DNA from: a virus
Virus record (IMG/VR): IMGVR_UViG_3300046804_003913
Span: 1 to 28,404 of that record
Length of the DNA: 28,404 nucleotides
Direction: 5' to 3' (one strand)
Shown here: piece by piece, positions 1 through 6,901 of the stretch
How the letters are laid out: each line of letters starts with the position of its first letter
Numbering within the stretch: position 1 is the first letter of the stretch
Notes under the pieces: model-generated
Told to the model about the DNA's origin: nothing
The model's input: the letters and a program-made list of their open reading frames with translations, nothing else
Database searches by the model: none
Program-made: the position numbers and the translations under genes

Positions 1-1665
1 CTTACCATCCTTGCCGGGCACTTCTATTGCGGCTCCGGGCTTAATTGGATTGTCTGCTGTTGGCGCTGTTGCACTTAACTGTATATGCCAATCTTCGTTG
101 GCAACTGGTCGACTCAGACCAAAACTTTCAAGCCAGCCTGTTGGATTGTCTCGCGACCCAGCAAGCACGTTGATACCGTTCGATCCTTTTGAATTAATAT
201 CAATAGCCTGTCCACTCATGTGAGCACTTCCACGGCCACCACCAAGCGGAGGGGCAGGTTCGGCTACCATTTTACGTGTACGAGCAACATCGCCGCCGTT
301 CTCAGCTAGCTTTGCGTCCCAAAGCTGTTTTTGTTTTTCGTTGGTACGCACACCTGATGTGATACTCAACTTCTTGCCGGTGCGGTCCATAAAGGCCTGA
401 GCCATTGTCGCAACACGTTTTTCAAACACGCTACTGAAACCATCGAGGTTGACGCCTGAATCTGCTTTTGTTGCGACTGATGATAGAGACGAAGGTGTTG
501 AAGTTGTAGGCGCGGTTGCAACGGGCGTAGCTGCTTGAGGCTGCTCGGTAGGTATTGCTTGTTCACCTGTAGCACGAACTGGTGGCTTTGGTGCTGGTAT
601 GACTAGTGGAGGTGTTGGTTGTGTTGCAGCCGGCCCTGGCGCAGCGGTTTGCTCTGGCTTGCGTTTGACAGCATCGAGCTTGGTGCCTAGCACATCCTCA
701 GCTTCTTCAACAACTGAATCATAAAGTTCTCCGTATCGCTCATTACGCTCCGGATCCTTTGTGTCTACAACACCGTACACCTCCTCATATGTGTCTCGAA
801 CTGTGCTTGCGACAGTTAACGGTATCGATGTCAGAGGTCCCGCCAAGCCGCTCGCTGCTTCAATGCCAGCACCGAGCCAGTCGCCCTTCAGCAGCTTGCC
901 GACAGCAAATGCTGCTCCAACGGCCGCACCGACAAACGGAATTGATTTAGCACCCATTTTACCAATGGATGCAAGTAGTCTACGACGAGCAACGGCCTTA
1001 ATTGCAGCTTTCGCTGCCTTTGCCTTAGCAGCACCAATTTGCTTCTTTGCGAGCTGCTCAAACTCTTTTTTGGCTGCTGGGTTATTTTTCCAGTCCTTGC
1101 CATGCTTTTTTTGCATGGCTTTTTCAGCTTCAGTCTTGGCAGCTTTACCGGCCTTGTCAGTCTGCTTTTTGATCCGTTCTTTTTCTTTTTTATTATATTT
1201 CGGCTCTTTACCAGACGGTGGCTTCTTTGTTGGAATTTTTAGCTTATCAAAGATGCTATCAAAAAGACTGGCAGCATCATCTTCCTCTTTAACACCTTCC
1301 TGAAGTGCCGGTGCTTTCAATGAAGGAGGTTGAGGCGCCTTCTTTTCAATTTTCTGCTGTTCTTTTAGACCTTTTGTTGTTTCTTCTTCAGAAACGATTT
1401 GAGCATCCATCGCCTTGGCGAGAAGCTGCACGTTCATGGAAATCTGCGTAAACGCTTTTTCCATGTGGATTAGCGTTGTGTCTGTTTCTGTAATCTTTCC
1501 TGTGTTGAAGCGAATCTCTTTCACTTCTTCCTGGATACGTTTTTGTTCTTCAGCCTTTTCGCGGCGTATCCTCATCGTTTCGCCGATGATACCCAGATTG
1601 TCTTCAGCAGCTGTTCTGACGTTGGTACGTAGCTGCTCTTTAAACGTATCTGTAAACTGAGCCAT
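1..1665 (-). CDS. Tail protein with C-terminal M15 (VanY-like) peptidase domain, partial
   Basis: The frame is open from an ATG at 1665 to the window edge (555 codons, no stop), so the C-terminus is missing. Residues about 15-100 are charged and heptad-like (coiled coil). Residues about 150-230 are Lys/Ala-rich, about 235-285 hydrophobic, and about 333-400 a Pro/Ala/Thr-rich linker. From about residue 405 the sequence matches peptidase M15 (D-Ala-D-Ala carboxypeptidase or endopeptidase): SGVRT with R440, SAHMSGQAID with H482 and D489, and WH at 526-527. H482, D489 and H527 are the expected zinc ligands. The family cuts peptidoglycan cross-links or stem peptides. The start overlaps the upstream stop as TAATG, with an AGGG site before it, implying coupled translation. 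Its place after the gp26/51 chaperone and another coiled-coil protein suggests a tape-measure or hub protein carrying a wall-cutting domain. The domain call is firm; the structural role is inferred. Confidence 0.85.
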   Translation of the reverse strand, partial: MAQFTDTFKEQLRTNVRTAAEDNLGIIGETMRIRREKAEEQKRIQEEVKEIRFNTGKITETDTTLIHMEKAFTQISMNVQLLAKAMDAQIVSEEETTKGLKEQQKIEKKAPQPPSLKAPALQEGVKEEDDAASLFDSIFDKLKIPTKKPPSGKEPKYNKKEKERIKKQTDKAGKAAKTEAEKAMQKKHGKDWKNNPAAKKEFEQLAKKQIGAAKAKAAKAAIKAVARRRLLASIGKMGAKSIPFVGAAVGAAFAVGKLLKGDWLGAGIEAASGLAGPLTSIPLTVASTVRDTYEEVYGVVDTKDPERNERYGELYDSVVEEAEDVLGTKLDAVKRKPEQTAAPGPAATQPTPPLVIPAPKPPVRATGEQAIPTEQPQAATPVATAPTTSTPSSLSSVATKADSGVNLDGFSSVFEKRVATMAQAFMDRTGKKLSITSGVRTNEKQKQLWDAKLAENGGDVARTRKMVAEPAPPLGGGRGSAHMSGQAIDINSKGSNGINVLAGSRDNPTGWLESFGLSRPVANEDWHIQLSATAPTADNPIKPGAAIEVPGKDGK

Positions 1666-3050
1666 TACATACCAGCCCTAAAAACAGTTCCATTGTCTAA
1701 CGAACCACGGTCAGCAATAGGCGACGGCATTTGCATTGGTTGCTGTGTTAGTTGCGACGTCATATCGTTTGTGCTGCTTGACACCTGAGGCTCTTGAGAT
1801 TTAGGTTCACTTGCAGCAGCAACCTCTGTGCTGAGTTGGCCAACCTCAGCACCTGTATCTGGGGCTTGGGGAACAGGCTCCGCAGACGGTGGTGCGACCA
1901 TGCTTGATGGGCTAGATGGCTGTGCAGGCGCTGAAGGAGGCGGTGCTTGTGTTGATGCTGACGACCCCGCTGCTTGTGGTTGTGGCTGAGGTGTTGATGC
2001 TGGTTGCGCGGCCTCTGCCTGCTTCAAACCTTCTTCCTGAATACTGATCAAATCCTCAAGCTGCTTTTTACGAACAGGATCCTTTTCGACAGCTGCCTGC
2101 TGCTTTAAGTTTTCAATCGTTAGCTTGAAGGCTTGTATTGCTGGATTTTCTGTACTCGACGGCGGCGGTGCAGTAGAAGCAGGAGCTGACGTTGCAGCAA
2201 CGGATTCAGCGGATGTACGCTGCACACTTTCATACACCTGAGCTTCTTGCTGAGAAGGTTCTGGTGGTGCTGCTTGAGCAGTCATGAATGATGCTGGAGA
2301 GGAGGACGTGCTGGATGATGTTTCAGGCGCTGGTGGTGCTGACGAGACGTTGACATTAACCTGCTGTGCACCACTCGTCGATTGATCAGCTGTTTTTTGA
2401 TCAGCCTCTTCTGTTGTCTGGTCTCCCTGGTCCCCCTGATCACCACCTTCTTGCTCACTCGTTGATCGTGAGGCAGCGTAAATAGCTCCAAGACCTGCCG
2501 CTGCTCCAGCAGTACCCAGCAGACCCGCCGCCATAAGCCCAGCCCCGACAAGAGCAAACTTACGCAACGCCTTGCCCAGCAACTTTTTGGTAGATCCTAT
2601 CGATCCCAATAGTTTGGACATCATGCCCTTGTCTTTTTCTTCTGGGGATTGTGGTGCTGTGCCTGCAACAGCTGGTCCCGCAACCTTGACGGCTGCGTTT
2701 TCAGATGATGCTTCTTCCTGTTCCGCTGCCTGACGATCCATTCGTTCTTTTTGTGCACGCCGTGCTTCTTCCATTGAAGCAACGTGTTTGCTCCACACAC
2801 CAGCAATGTTGTAAATGTTGTCGGCTATGTTCAGGACGACAGCTTCAATGCGGTGTAGAGTTGCATTGACTTTGTCTTGTTCTGCTGATTGTTCTTTGAG
2901 GGCATCGCCGACTTGTGTGTCACGCTCCTCACCGGCAAACTTCTTTTCAAACGCCTTGCCCAGCGCCGATCCTACAATCCCGCTTCCAAAAACAGCTTTG
3001 CTGACTTTTTTGATTGCGGTCTTTTTTAAATCCGCGCCGAATGTTGCCAT
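1665..3050 (-). CDS. Coiled-coil tail protein with hydrophobic segment, tape-measure candidate
   Basis: This 461-residue protein is not recognised by motif. Residues 1-115 are mostly helical and charged, with a heptad-like stretch at about 55-115. Residues 161-193 form a strongly hydrophobic Ala/Gly/Leu stretch. Residues 195-300 are low-complexity (Gln, Asp, Ser, Thr, Pro). A second helical stretch spans about 300-350, followed by a Pro/Ser/Ala-rich tail. Coiled coil plus a membrane-like segment, placed directly after the tail chaperone pair gp26/51, is what tape-measure genes look like in many tailed phages; T4 gp29 is 590 residues. The start lies 3 nt after the gp51-frame stop, and the end overlaps the M15 protein start by one base. 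The general architecture resembles the M15 protein, so the two may be old paralogues or may share the role. Tape measure is an inference from context. Confidence 0.6.
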   Translation of the reverse strand: MATFGADLKKTAIKKVSKAVFGSGIVGSALGKAFEKKFAGEERDTQVGDALKEQSAEQDKVNATLHRIEAVVLNIADNIYNIAGVWSKHVASMEEARRAQKERMDRQAAEQEEASSENAAVKVAGPAVAGTAPQSPEEKDKGMMSKLLGSIGSTKKLLGKALRKFALVGAGLMAAGLLGTAGAAAGLGAIYAASRSTSEQEGGDQGDQGDQTTEEADQKTADQSTSGAQQVNVNVSSAPPAPETSSSTSSSPASFMTAQAAPPEPSQQEAQVYESVQRTSAESVAATSAPASTAPPPSSTENPAIQAFKLTIENLKQQAAVEKDPVRKKQLEDLISIQEEGLKQAEAAQPASTPQPQPQAAGSSASTQAPPPSAPAQPSSPSSMVAPPSAEPVPQAPDTGAEVGQLSTEVAAASEPKSQEPQVSSSTNDMTSQLTQQPMQMPSPIADRGSLDNGTVFRAGM

Positions 3051-3053
3051 GTA

Positions 3054-3233
3054 TTATCTCTGCGCTAGGCGCTGTTGTTCTTCTGTTAGGTAATCCTTCA
3101 ACATATCAACATACAAGTCACGTTCGTAAGGATAAAGATTTTCAAGCTCAGTAATCGAATATTTATGGTGCTGAACCATACTGAACAAAAGCGTGTAGTA
3201 GTTCGGTAGGGTGTTATGGCTCAGCGCAACGTA
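3054..3233 (-). CDS. gp51: gp51-like C-terminal extension of gp26, read by -1 frameshift
   Basis: In the -1 frame after the T run at 3233-3239, 59 sense codons follow before TAA at 3056-3054. They contain a stretch typical of the small gp51-like proteins of T4-related phages, MVQHHKYSITELENLYPYE, followed by a helical tail. The only internal ATG (3179-3177) would give just 41 residues and would leave out the upstream residues NTLPNYYTLFS, which look like part of the same domain. No Shine-Dalgarno sequence precedes that ATG. Frameshifting would give a gp26-gp51 fusion of about 292 residues beside the normal 236-residue gp26. Two-frame tail chaperones made this way lie just before the tape measure in many tailed phages (lambda G and GT). 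The frame, length and site are seen; actual use of the frameshift is inferred. Confidence 0.72.
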   Translation of the reverse strand, partial: YVALSHNTLPNYYTLLFSMVQHHKYSITELENLYPYERDLYVDMLKDYLTEEQQRLAQR

Positions 3234-3931
3234 AAAAAATCAGTTAACGAGCGAAGAGTAATATCAACCTTCTTGCCATTAGAGTTAGTGTATGATACTG
3301 TGTGCTCTAGGCGTGGCATTGCTTCTATAAACTTTTGAATGGCTTGATATGTCTTTACATCAAGTGAGTCAATGAACTCTTTAACCTCGTCGCGTGTGAA
3401 ATCTGATGTCTTGTACACGTTATCACCCTGGTACACGCACTCAATGCATGCTTCCATAATAGCGAAGTTGAAGTCGACGGGATCGGTGATTTTCTCAACT
3501 GTGTTCATAATGTCGAGTTGAGGGTACTTCAGCACAATGCCTGACTCACCAGAGATTTCAATTTTATTCTGAACGTCTGTCTGCTCTGTAACCTCAACCT
3601 CGTCGAGATTGACCGTCACCTCGTAAATCTGATTGTCCTCATTGTCTCTATACGAAAGACTAACAATGTTTTGAACCGACTTAGCACGTAGCTTCACGAA
3701 AAAGTATTCGAGGTCAAACGTGGTGAACTTCTCTACGTTGACGTTTGCGTCTGTAATGCAGTTGGTGATGACCTGCTTGATAGCACGAATAATGTCGGTT
3801 TGATCGTCGCTCGACTGAGCAATGAGCAATAGTTTTTCTTCTTTGACAAGAAACGGTCTAAAGTGAATCTTTTGTTTTGTCGAAGGAAGTGTGAGAGAAA
3901 ATGTAGGATGCTGTATAACAGGTAGGCCCAT
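3221..3931 (-). CDS. gp26: gp26-like baseplate hub assembly protein / tail chaperone
   Basis: This 236-residue protein belongs with the T4 baseplate protein family (T4 gp26 is 208 residues). The opening MGLPVIQHPTFSLTLPST, followed by a strand-rich FRPFLVKEEKLLLIA segment and a region of acidic loops, is characteristic. The C-terminal half has FTRDEVKEFIDSLD and a helix ending in SLTDFF. In T4, gp26 takes part in hub assembly. The start is preceded by GAGG nine bases upstream, and a 22-nt gap separates it from gp54. Its last codons contain the frameshift heptamer that would fuse it to the gp51-like frame, which suggests a role as a tape-measure chaperone similar to lambda G. Family assignment is strong; the chaperone role is inferred. 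Confidence 0.85.
   Translation of the reverse strand: MGLPVIQHPTFSLTLPSTKQKIHFRPFLVKEEKLLLIAQSSDDQTDIIRAIKQVITNCITDANVNVEKFTTFDLEYFFVKLRAKSVQNIVSLSYRDNEDNQIYEVTVNLDEVEVTEQTDVQNKIEISGESGIVLKYPQLDIMNTVEKITDPVDFNFAIMEACIECVYQGDNVYKTSDFTRDEVKEFIDSLDVKTYQAIQKFIEAMPRLEHTVSYTNSNGKKVDITLRSLTDFFTLR
3233..3239 (-). promoter_or_regulatory. Slippery heptamer for -1 frameshift (T TTT TTT)
   Basis: On the minus strand the gp26 codons at the end read GAT TTT TTT ACG TTG CGC TGA. The seven T residues fall as T TTT TTT in the zero frame, the X XXY YYZ phase needed for tandem -1 slippage. Both tRNAs would re-pair perfectly after the slip. The zero frame ends four codons later, while the -1 frame opens into the gp51-like sequence. 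I saw no convincing pseudoknot downstream, so stimulators are undefined. Polymerase slippage on the run would be an alternative way to reach the same frame. Confidence 0.7.
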
Positions 3932-3953
3932 AATAAAACCTCAAAATCAAAAT

Positions 3954-4778
3954 TTAAAAACCACGGCGAATGTTTTGTACTGTTGTGACGGAGCTCAATG
4001 CATCTTGAACGTTTCTCGGACGTTTTATTGATGCCAGTGTTTGAACGGCTGTTCCAATCTTGACGAGCTTCTGTAGTGTTGAAAGCCCCTTCAATCCACC
4101 TTTCGTCAATTGAACATCTTTGCTTGCACTGACCAGTACAGACTGCAGATACTCGAACTGTACGCTAAACTGCATCATAGACGACTCGGACCAGTTGAGA
4201 TCGACCTCAGCGACGTTGATAGGAAACGCCTCTTTCAGTTGATACTCAAACACTGGCGTGCCTTGTTCGTTGAATGTTGTTATTGTTATAGTACAACGGT
4301 ACTGATCTTTAAACTCTACCTCATAGGCAGAAAGACCGTTTGATGATACCTGAGTACTTGCAACGTCGTAGTCGCCACGCACGATGCTCTGCAGCCAGGT
4401 GTAGAAAAACTTGTATATCTCTCCCTTACCGTCACCGATAAACTTTATCGTCGTGTTGTTGGTTTGGATGGAGTATGGAACTTTTTCGTTGGGTCCAATG
4501 CCGTAGCGCTTTAGGTCCGCTGTTTGAATAAACAGGCCGGGAAGTTGCGCACCCTCAGCGTATAATGAAATCTTTTGTGGAATCTTACTACCGCTGAGAA
4601 CCTTCGGAGCTGTGATTGTCACCTCAAATAGGTTTGTACGAGCAACGGAGTTGGCACGTATCTCAGAGATGAAGTTGTTTAGCTTACCGGATGTTCCACC
4701 TGCTGGCTTTGAGCCGAACAGCGATGAAAGGGCCGACACGGTGCCGACTGCATTCATTGCTGTGTTGAGAATTCCCAT
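3954..4778 (-). CDS. gp54: gp54-like baseplate tail-tube initiator
   Basis: This 274-residue protein (T4 gp54: 320) has a tail-tube fold signature: an N-terminal Ala/Gly/Ser-rich helix, then RTNLFEVTITAPKVL at about 47-61, GAQLPGLFIQ, a central strand-rich stretch with YKFFYTWLQSIV, and FEYQLKEAFPINVAEVDLNW followed by FSVQFEYLQS. These are shared by tube proteins (gp19) and the tube-initiating gp54. In T4, gp54 sits on the hub and, with gp48, forms the platform where the gp19 tube polymerises. The start overlaps the upstream stop as TAATG, with AGGATGG upstream as a ribosome site. The other tube-like protein nearby, gp48, is the first gene of the divergent operon. The alternative, gp19 itself, is less likely given the length and the baseplate context. 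Confidence 0.75.
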   Translation of the reverse strand: MGILNTAMNAVGTVSALSSLFGSKPAGGTSGKLNNFISEIRANSVARTNLFEVTITAPKVLSGSKIPQKISLYAEGAQLPGLFIQTADLKRYGIGPNEKVPYSIQTNNTTIKFIGDGKGEIYKFFYTWLQSIVRGDYDVASTQVSSNGLSAYEVEFKDQYRCTITITTFNEQGTPVFEYQLKEAFPINVAEVDLNWSESSMMQFSVQFEYLQSVLVSASKDVQLTKGGLKGLSTLQKLVKIGTAVQTLASIKRPRNVQDALSSVTTVQNIRRGF

Positions 4779-5371
4779 TATCGTACCATCCTGCGACTAT
4801 CAGTGAACACTTGCTGGCGTGTGGCACCCACAAACCGCTCCAGCGGTAAGAAAAGAGCCGTGTTCCATTGATCTGCTGGGATCCACAAGAAACGCGACTT
4901 CAGGTGACTATTTAGATAGTGCTTAACACATGGTCTGAAGTACTTGTACTTTGACGCACCTGCAAGTATGTTGTACGAAATGCGCAACTTCGTTGTATCG
5001 TCCTGCTTGGTGTTGTTAACGAGAGGATATAAAGCATCCATTAGTCGAGCACGCAGCATGTGTGGAAGGTAATGCATGTTGATGCCATAGAACCCTTGGC
5101 CAGCACTCTTGAATGGAAACACTAATGGGAACTTGTCGTAATACGGTAATTCTTCTTTGTACTTAGGGTCATAAGCAAACAAGTACATGCGACCAATTAA
5201 AGGCTTAGCAATCAAGCGCTCGGTGTGGTTGGCTAGGATAGTCTTTGGATTGGCCAGGTTCCGTGACATGGATGTCAGTTGTGCCTGCTCTTTAAGCCAT
5301 TGCGTAGCGTTGCTTGTTGCTTGAGGCACGTTAGCAGTTTGTAGGAGGTCAGCAAATAGTTCAGTAGCCAT
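4778..5371 (-). CDS. Conserved T4-superfamily protein of unknown role
   Basis: This 197-residue protein has no function I can name. Its most distinctive segment is MYLFAYDPKYKEELPYYDKF at about 62-81, followed by PLVFPF, a Gly-Phe turn, GINMHYLPHMLRARLMDALY and, near the end, WNTALFLPLERF with a QVFTDSRR terminus. I remember this pattern from virion-gene clusters of marine T4-like phages, where it is normally left unnamed. No signal peptide, membrane segment or catalytic motif is visible. It is compact and rich in Tyr, Phe and basic residues. The start TAATG overlaps the nuclease gene upstream and the stop overlaps the gp54 start, so it is translated as part of a tightly coupled head and tail completion operon. 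A structural or assembly role in the baseplate or neck is plausible but unproven. Confidence 0.8.
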   Translation of the reverse strand: MATELFADLLQTANVPQATSNATQWLKEQAQLTSMSRNLANPKTILANHTERLIAKPLIGRMYLFAYDPKYKEELPYYDKFPLVFPFKSAGQGFYGINMHYLPHMLRARLMDALYPLVNNTKQDDTTKLRISYNILAGASKYKYFRPCVKHYLNSHLKSRFLWIPADQWNTALFLPLERFVGATRQQVFTDSRRMVR

Positions 5372-5811
5372 TAGAATTTGATCCCTAATTCTTTTTCCGT
5401 CATTATAACAAATTTCCAGCTTCTGTCTTTACAGAATTCCTCAGCTGCTTTCCACTTCGCACTATTCACACCCCATGTCTTCACCTCGTTAATAAACTGC
5501 TTTGTTTTTCGTGCGGGTATTGCTGGTGGCTTAGTCTGGACTGCTGGCTTAATTTCAATGAGTAGAGTCTCTCCTTCACCACGAGCATTGCGCTTCTTCA
5601 CTAAAAAATCAGGAAAGTATCGATGCACCTTACCGTCAATCGGTGAAAGGTAGGGAATACTAAACTCTTCGCTGGCCCACTCTACAACATCTTTGTGACC
5701 ATCTAAATATGCCATGAACTTTAGTTCCCAGCGGCTTCGATACACTATATTCGTACAATCACCGCGGTATTTTGTCGGATTGCGAGGTTTAAAAAAGCCT
5801 TTGTAACTCAT
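5371..5811 (-). CDS. gp4: gp4-like head completion nuclease (PD-(D/E)XK fold)
   Basis: This 146-residue protein matches T4 gp4 (also called gp50/65; about 150 residues), the head completion protein. The opening FKPRNPTKYRGDCTNIVYRS is followed by WELKFMAYLD with E29, then RYFPDFLVK with D68, and LIEIKP with E86 and K88. E29, D68 and E86-x-K88 form a PD-(D/E)XK nuclease core like that of TnsA. In T4 the protein is needed for filled heads to become stable and able to accept tails. It is the first gene of the leftward operon. Its start lies only 11 nt from the divergent gp48 start, with no clear Shine-Dalgarno sequence, so it may be read from a very short leader or from an upstream transcript. 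The nuclease motif is visible; whether it is active is unknown. Confidence 0.85.
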   Translation of the reverse strand: MSYKGFFKPRNPTKYRGDCTNIVYRSRWELKFMAYLDGHKDVVEWASEEFSIPYLSPIDGKVHRYFPDFLVKKRNARGEGETLLIEIKPAVQTKPPAIPARKTKQFINEVKTWGVNSAKWKAAEEFCKDRSWKFVIMTEKELGIKF

Positions 5812-5822
5812 AGGAATTATAT
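5812..5822. promoter_or_regulatory. 11-nt divergent intergenic gap
   Basis: The gap between the gp4 and gp48 start codons is AGGAATTATAT. On the plus strand AGGA is a good ribosome site seven bases before the gp48 ATG. Read on the minus strand the same bases contain TATAAT just before the gp4 ATG, without any Shine-Dalgarno sequence. The gap is too short to hold two promoters, so at least one promoter must lie inside the opposite coding sequence. Confidence 0.5.
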
Positions 5823-6890
5823 ATGCCCGATCTTCTTCAACAATTCAGTCAGAACGTTTCGATAGCATCGAAGTCGTTTGTGGACTCGTTGACAGACAAA
5901 ATTAAAAGTGGTATTAGTGGAATCTCTGATGCCGCCAAAGGTGCAGCCAGCTCTGCGTCGCTAAAAGTGGAAAGCTCGTTTCCGTCACCGGATTTTAAAT
6001 CGAGGCCGGCTGTAGCTTCTAAAGCCGCCTCGCCTACCGAAAAGATTGCAAAACGTGCAAAATACGCTGGCGCTTTAGAGTACCCAGCTGCAATGAAGTA
6101 TTATACTCGTTTCATGTTTTACAAATACGAGCGCGGCGACGTGTTGTCACCACCAAAAAACAAGCCTCTTGTGACGATTGTGCTGCCAATGCCTGCGAAC
6201 TTAGTTGAAAACTTTGGTGTTGAATATCAAACACCAGCGCTTGGGCCTGTAGTTGGTGCTGCTGCTGATTCGATTGTTAATCAGCTTAAGCAAGGCGGTA
6301 GCGGCATGAGTGTTTTAAAAAGTGCGGCTGGTGCGGTTACAAGTGCAGAGAAGTTGGGCGAAGCTGCAGGAGCCTCCTTTATGTTCAATAAGCCTGGTGG
6401 TAAAGCAGGTGAGATGGCGGCTGTGTTGGGATCAACTGCTTTCGGTGTAGCACCCAATCCTCATCTTGCCGTCATGTTTAGTAACATAGGACTGCGTGAA
6501 CACTCGTTCAGTTATAGGTTTGCTCCGAACAGCAAAGAGGAATTGGCTTTGCTAAAACAGATTATCAAGCAATTCAAAATCAACATGCTCCCTAAGGTGT
6601 CAGAAAACACCATGTTGTTTAGCTATCCAAGTACCTGTCAAATCTCGTTTCACAACGGTGGATACAAAGAAGTGCCCTACAAAATTAAACAATGCGTGAT
6701 GAAATCACTGACAGTGAACTACGCACCAAATGGCACTCCTGCTTTCTTTAAGACTGGTGATCCGGTTATGGTTGAAGTGTCTATGTCGTTTATGGAAATG
6801 AGCCCGTTCACTGCAAACGATGTTGACTCGGTAAAGGGATCGAGTGCAACGACAGGTGCAAGCTCAGGTAGCAGGTCAAGTCCTAAATGA
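5823..6890 (+). CDS. gp48: gp48-like baseplate tail-tube cap
   Basis: This 355-residue protein (T4 gp48: 364) has a variable Ala/Ser/Lys-rich N-terminus (1-75). It then has YYTRFMFYKYERGD at about 96-109, TIVLPMPANLVENFGVEYQ, and a conserved C-terminal tube-like half including NIGLREHSFSYRFAPNSKEE, IIKQFKINMLP, FSYPSTCQISFHN and a final strand VEVSMSFMEMSPFT. This order is typical of gp48-type tube-cap proteins. gp48 binds the completed baseplate and, with gp54, primes tail-tube assembly. It opens the rightward operon and is preceded by AGGA. The C-terminus after the last strand is a short Ser/Gly-rich tail. Family assignment comes from recognised motifs and length; it could be confused only with gp54, which is encoded separately on the minus strand. 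Confidence 0.8.
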   Translation: MPDLLQQFSQNVSIASKSFVDSLTDKIKSGISGISDAAKGAASSASLKVESSFPSPDFKSRPAVASKAASPTEKIAKRAKYAGALEYPAAMKYYTRFMFYKYERGDVLSPPKNKPLVTIVLPMPANLVENFGVEYQTPALGPVVGAAADSIVNQLKQGGSGMSVLKSAAGAVTSAEKLGEAAGASFMFNKPGGKAGEMAAVLGSTAFGVAPNPHLAVMFSNIGLREHSFSYRFAPNSKEELALLKQIIKQFKINMLPKVSENTMLFSYPSTCQISFHNGGYKEVPYKIKQCVMKSLTVNYAPNGTPAFFKTGDPVMVEVSMSFMEMSPFTANDVDSVKGSSATTGASSGSRSSPK

Positions 6891-6901
6891 TCGGGTAATG
6901 T

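Noticed and set aside
761-1303. Open frame of 180 codons on the plus strand
   Set aside because: It lies fully opposite the coiled-coil and M15 coding sequence. Its product is Ala/Phe/Ser-rich in the way antisense of Lys/Ala-rich codons gives, and it has no recognisable domain.
3160-3167. CATAAATA on the minus strand as a promoter for the 461-residue gene
   Set aside because: It has one mismatch, is more than 100 nt upstream and lies inside the gp51-like frame. There is no support beyond the partial match.
3054-3179. gp51 as a stand-alone gene starting at ATG 3179
   Set aside because: It would be 41 codons with no ribosome site and would drop part of the conserved domain. The frameshift explains the frame better.
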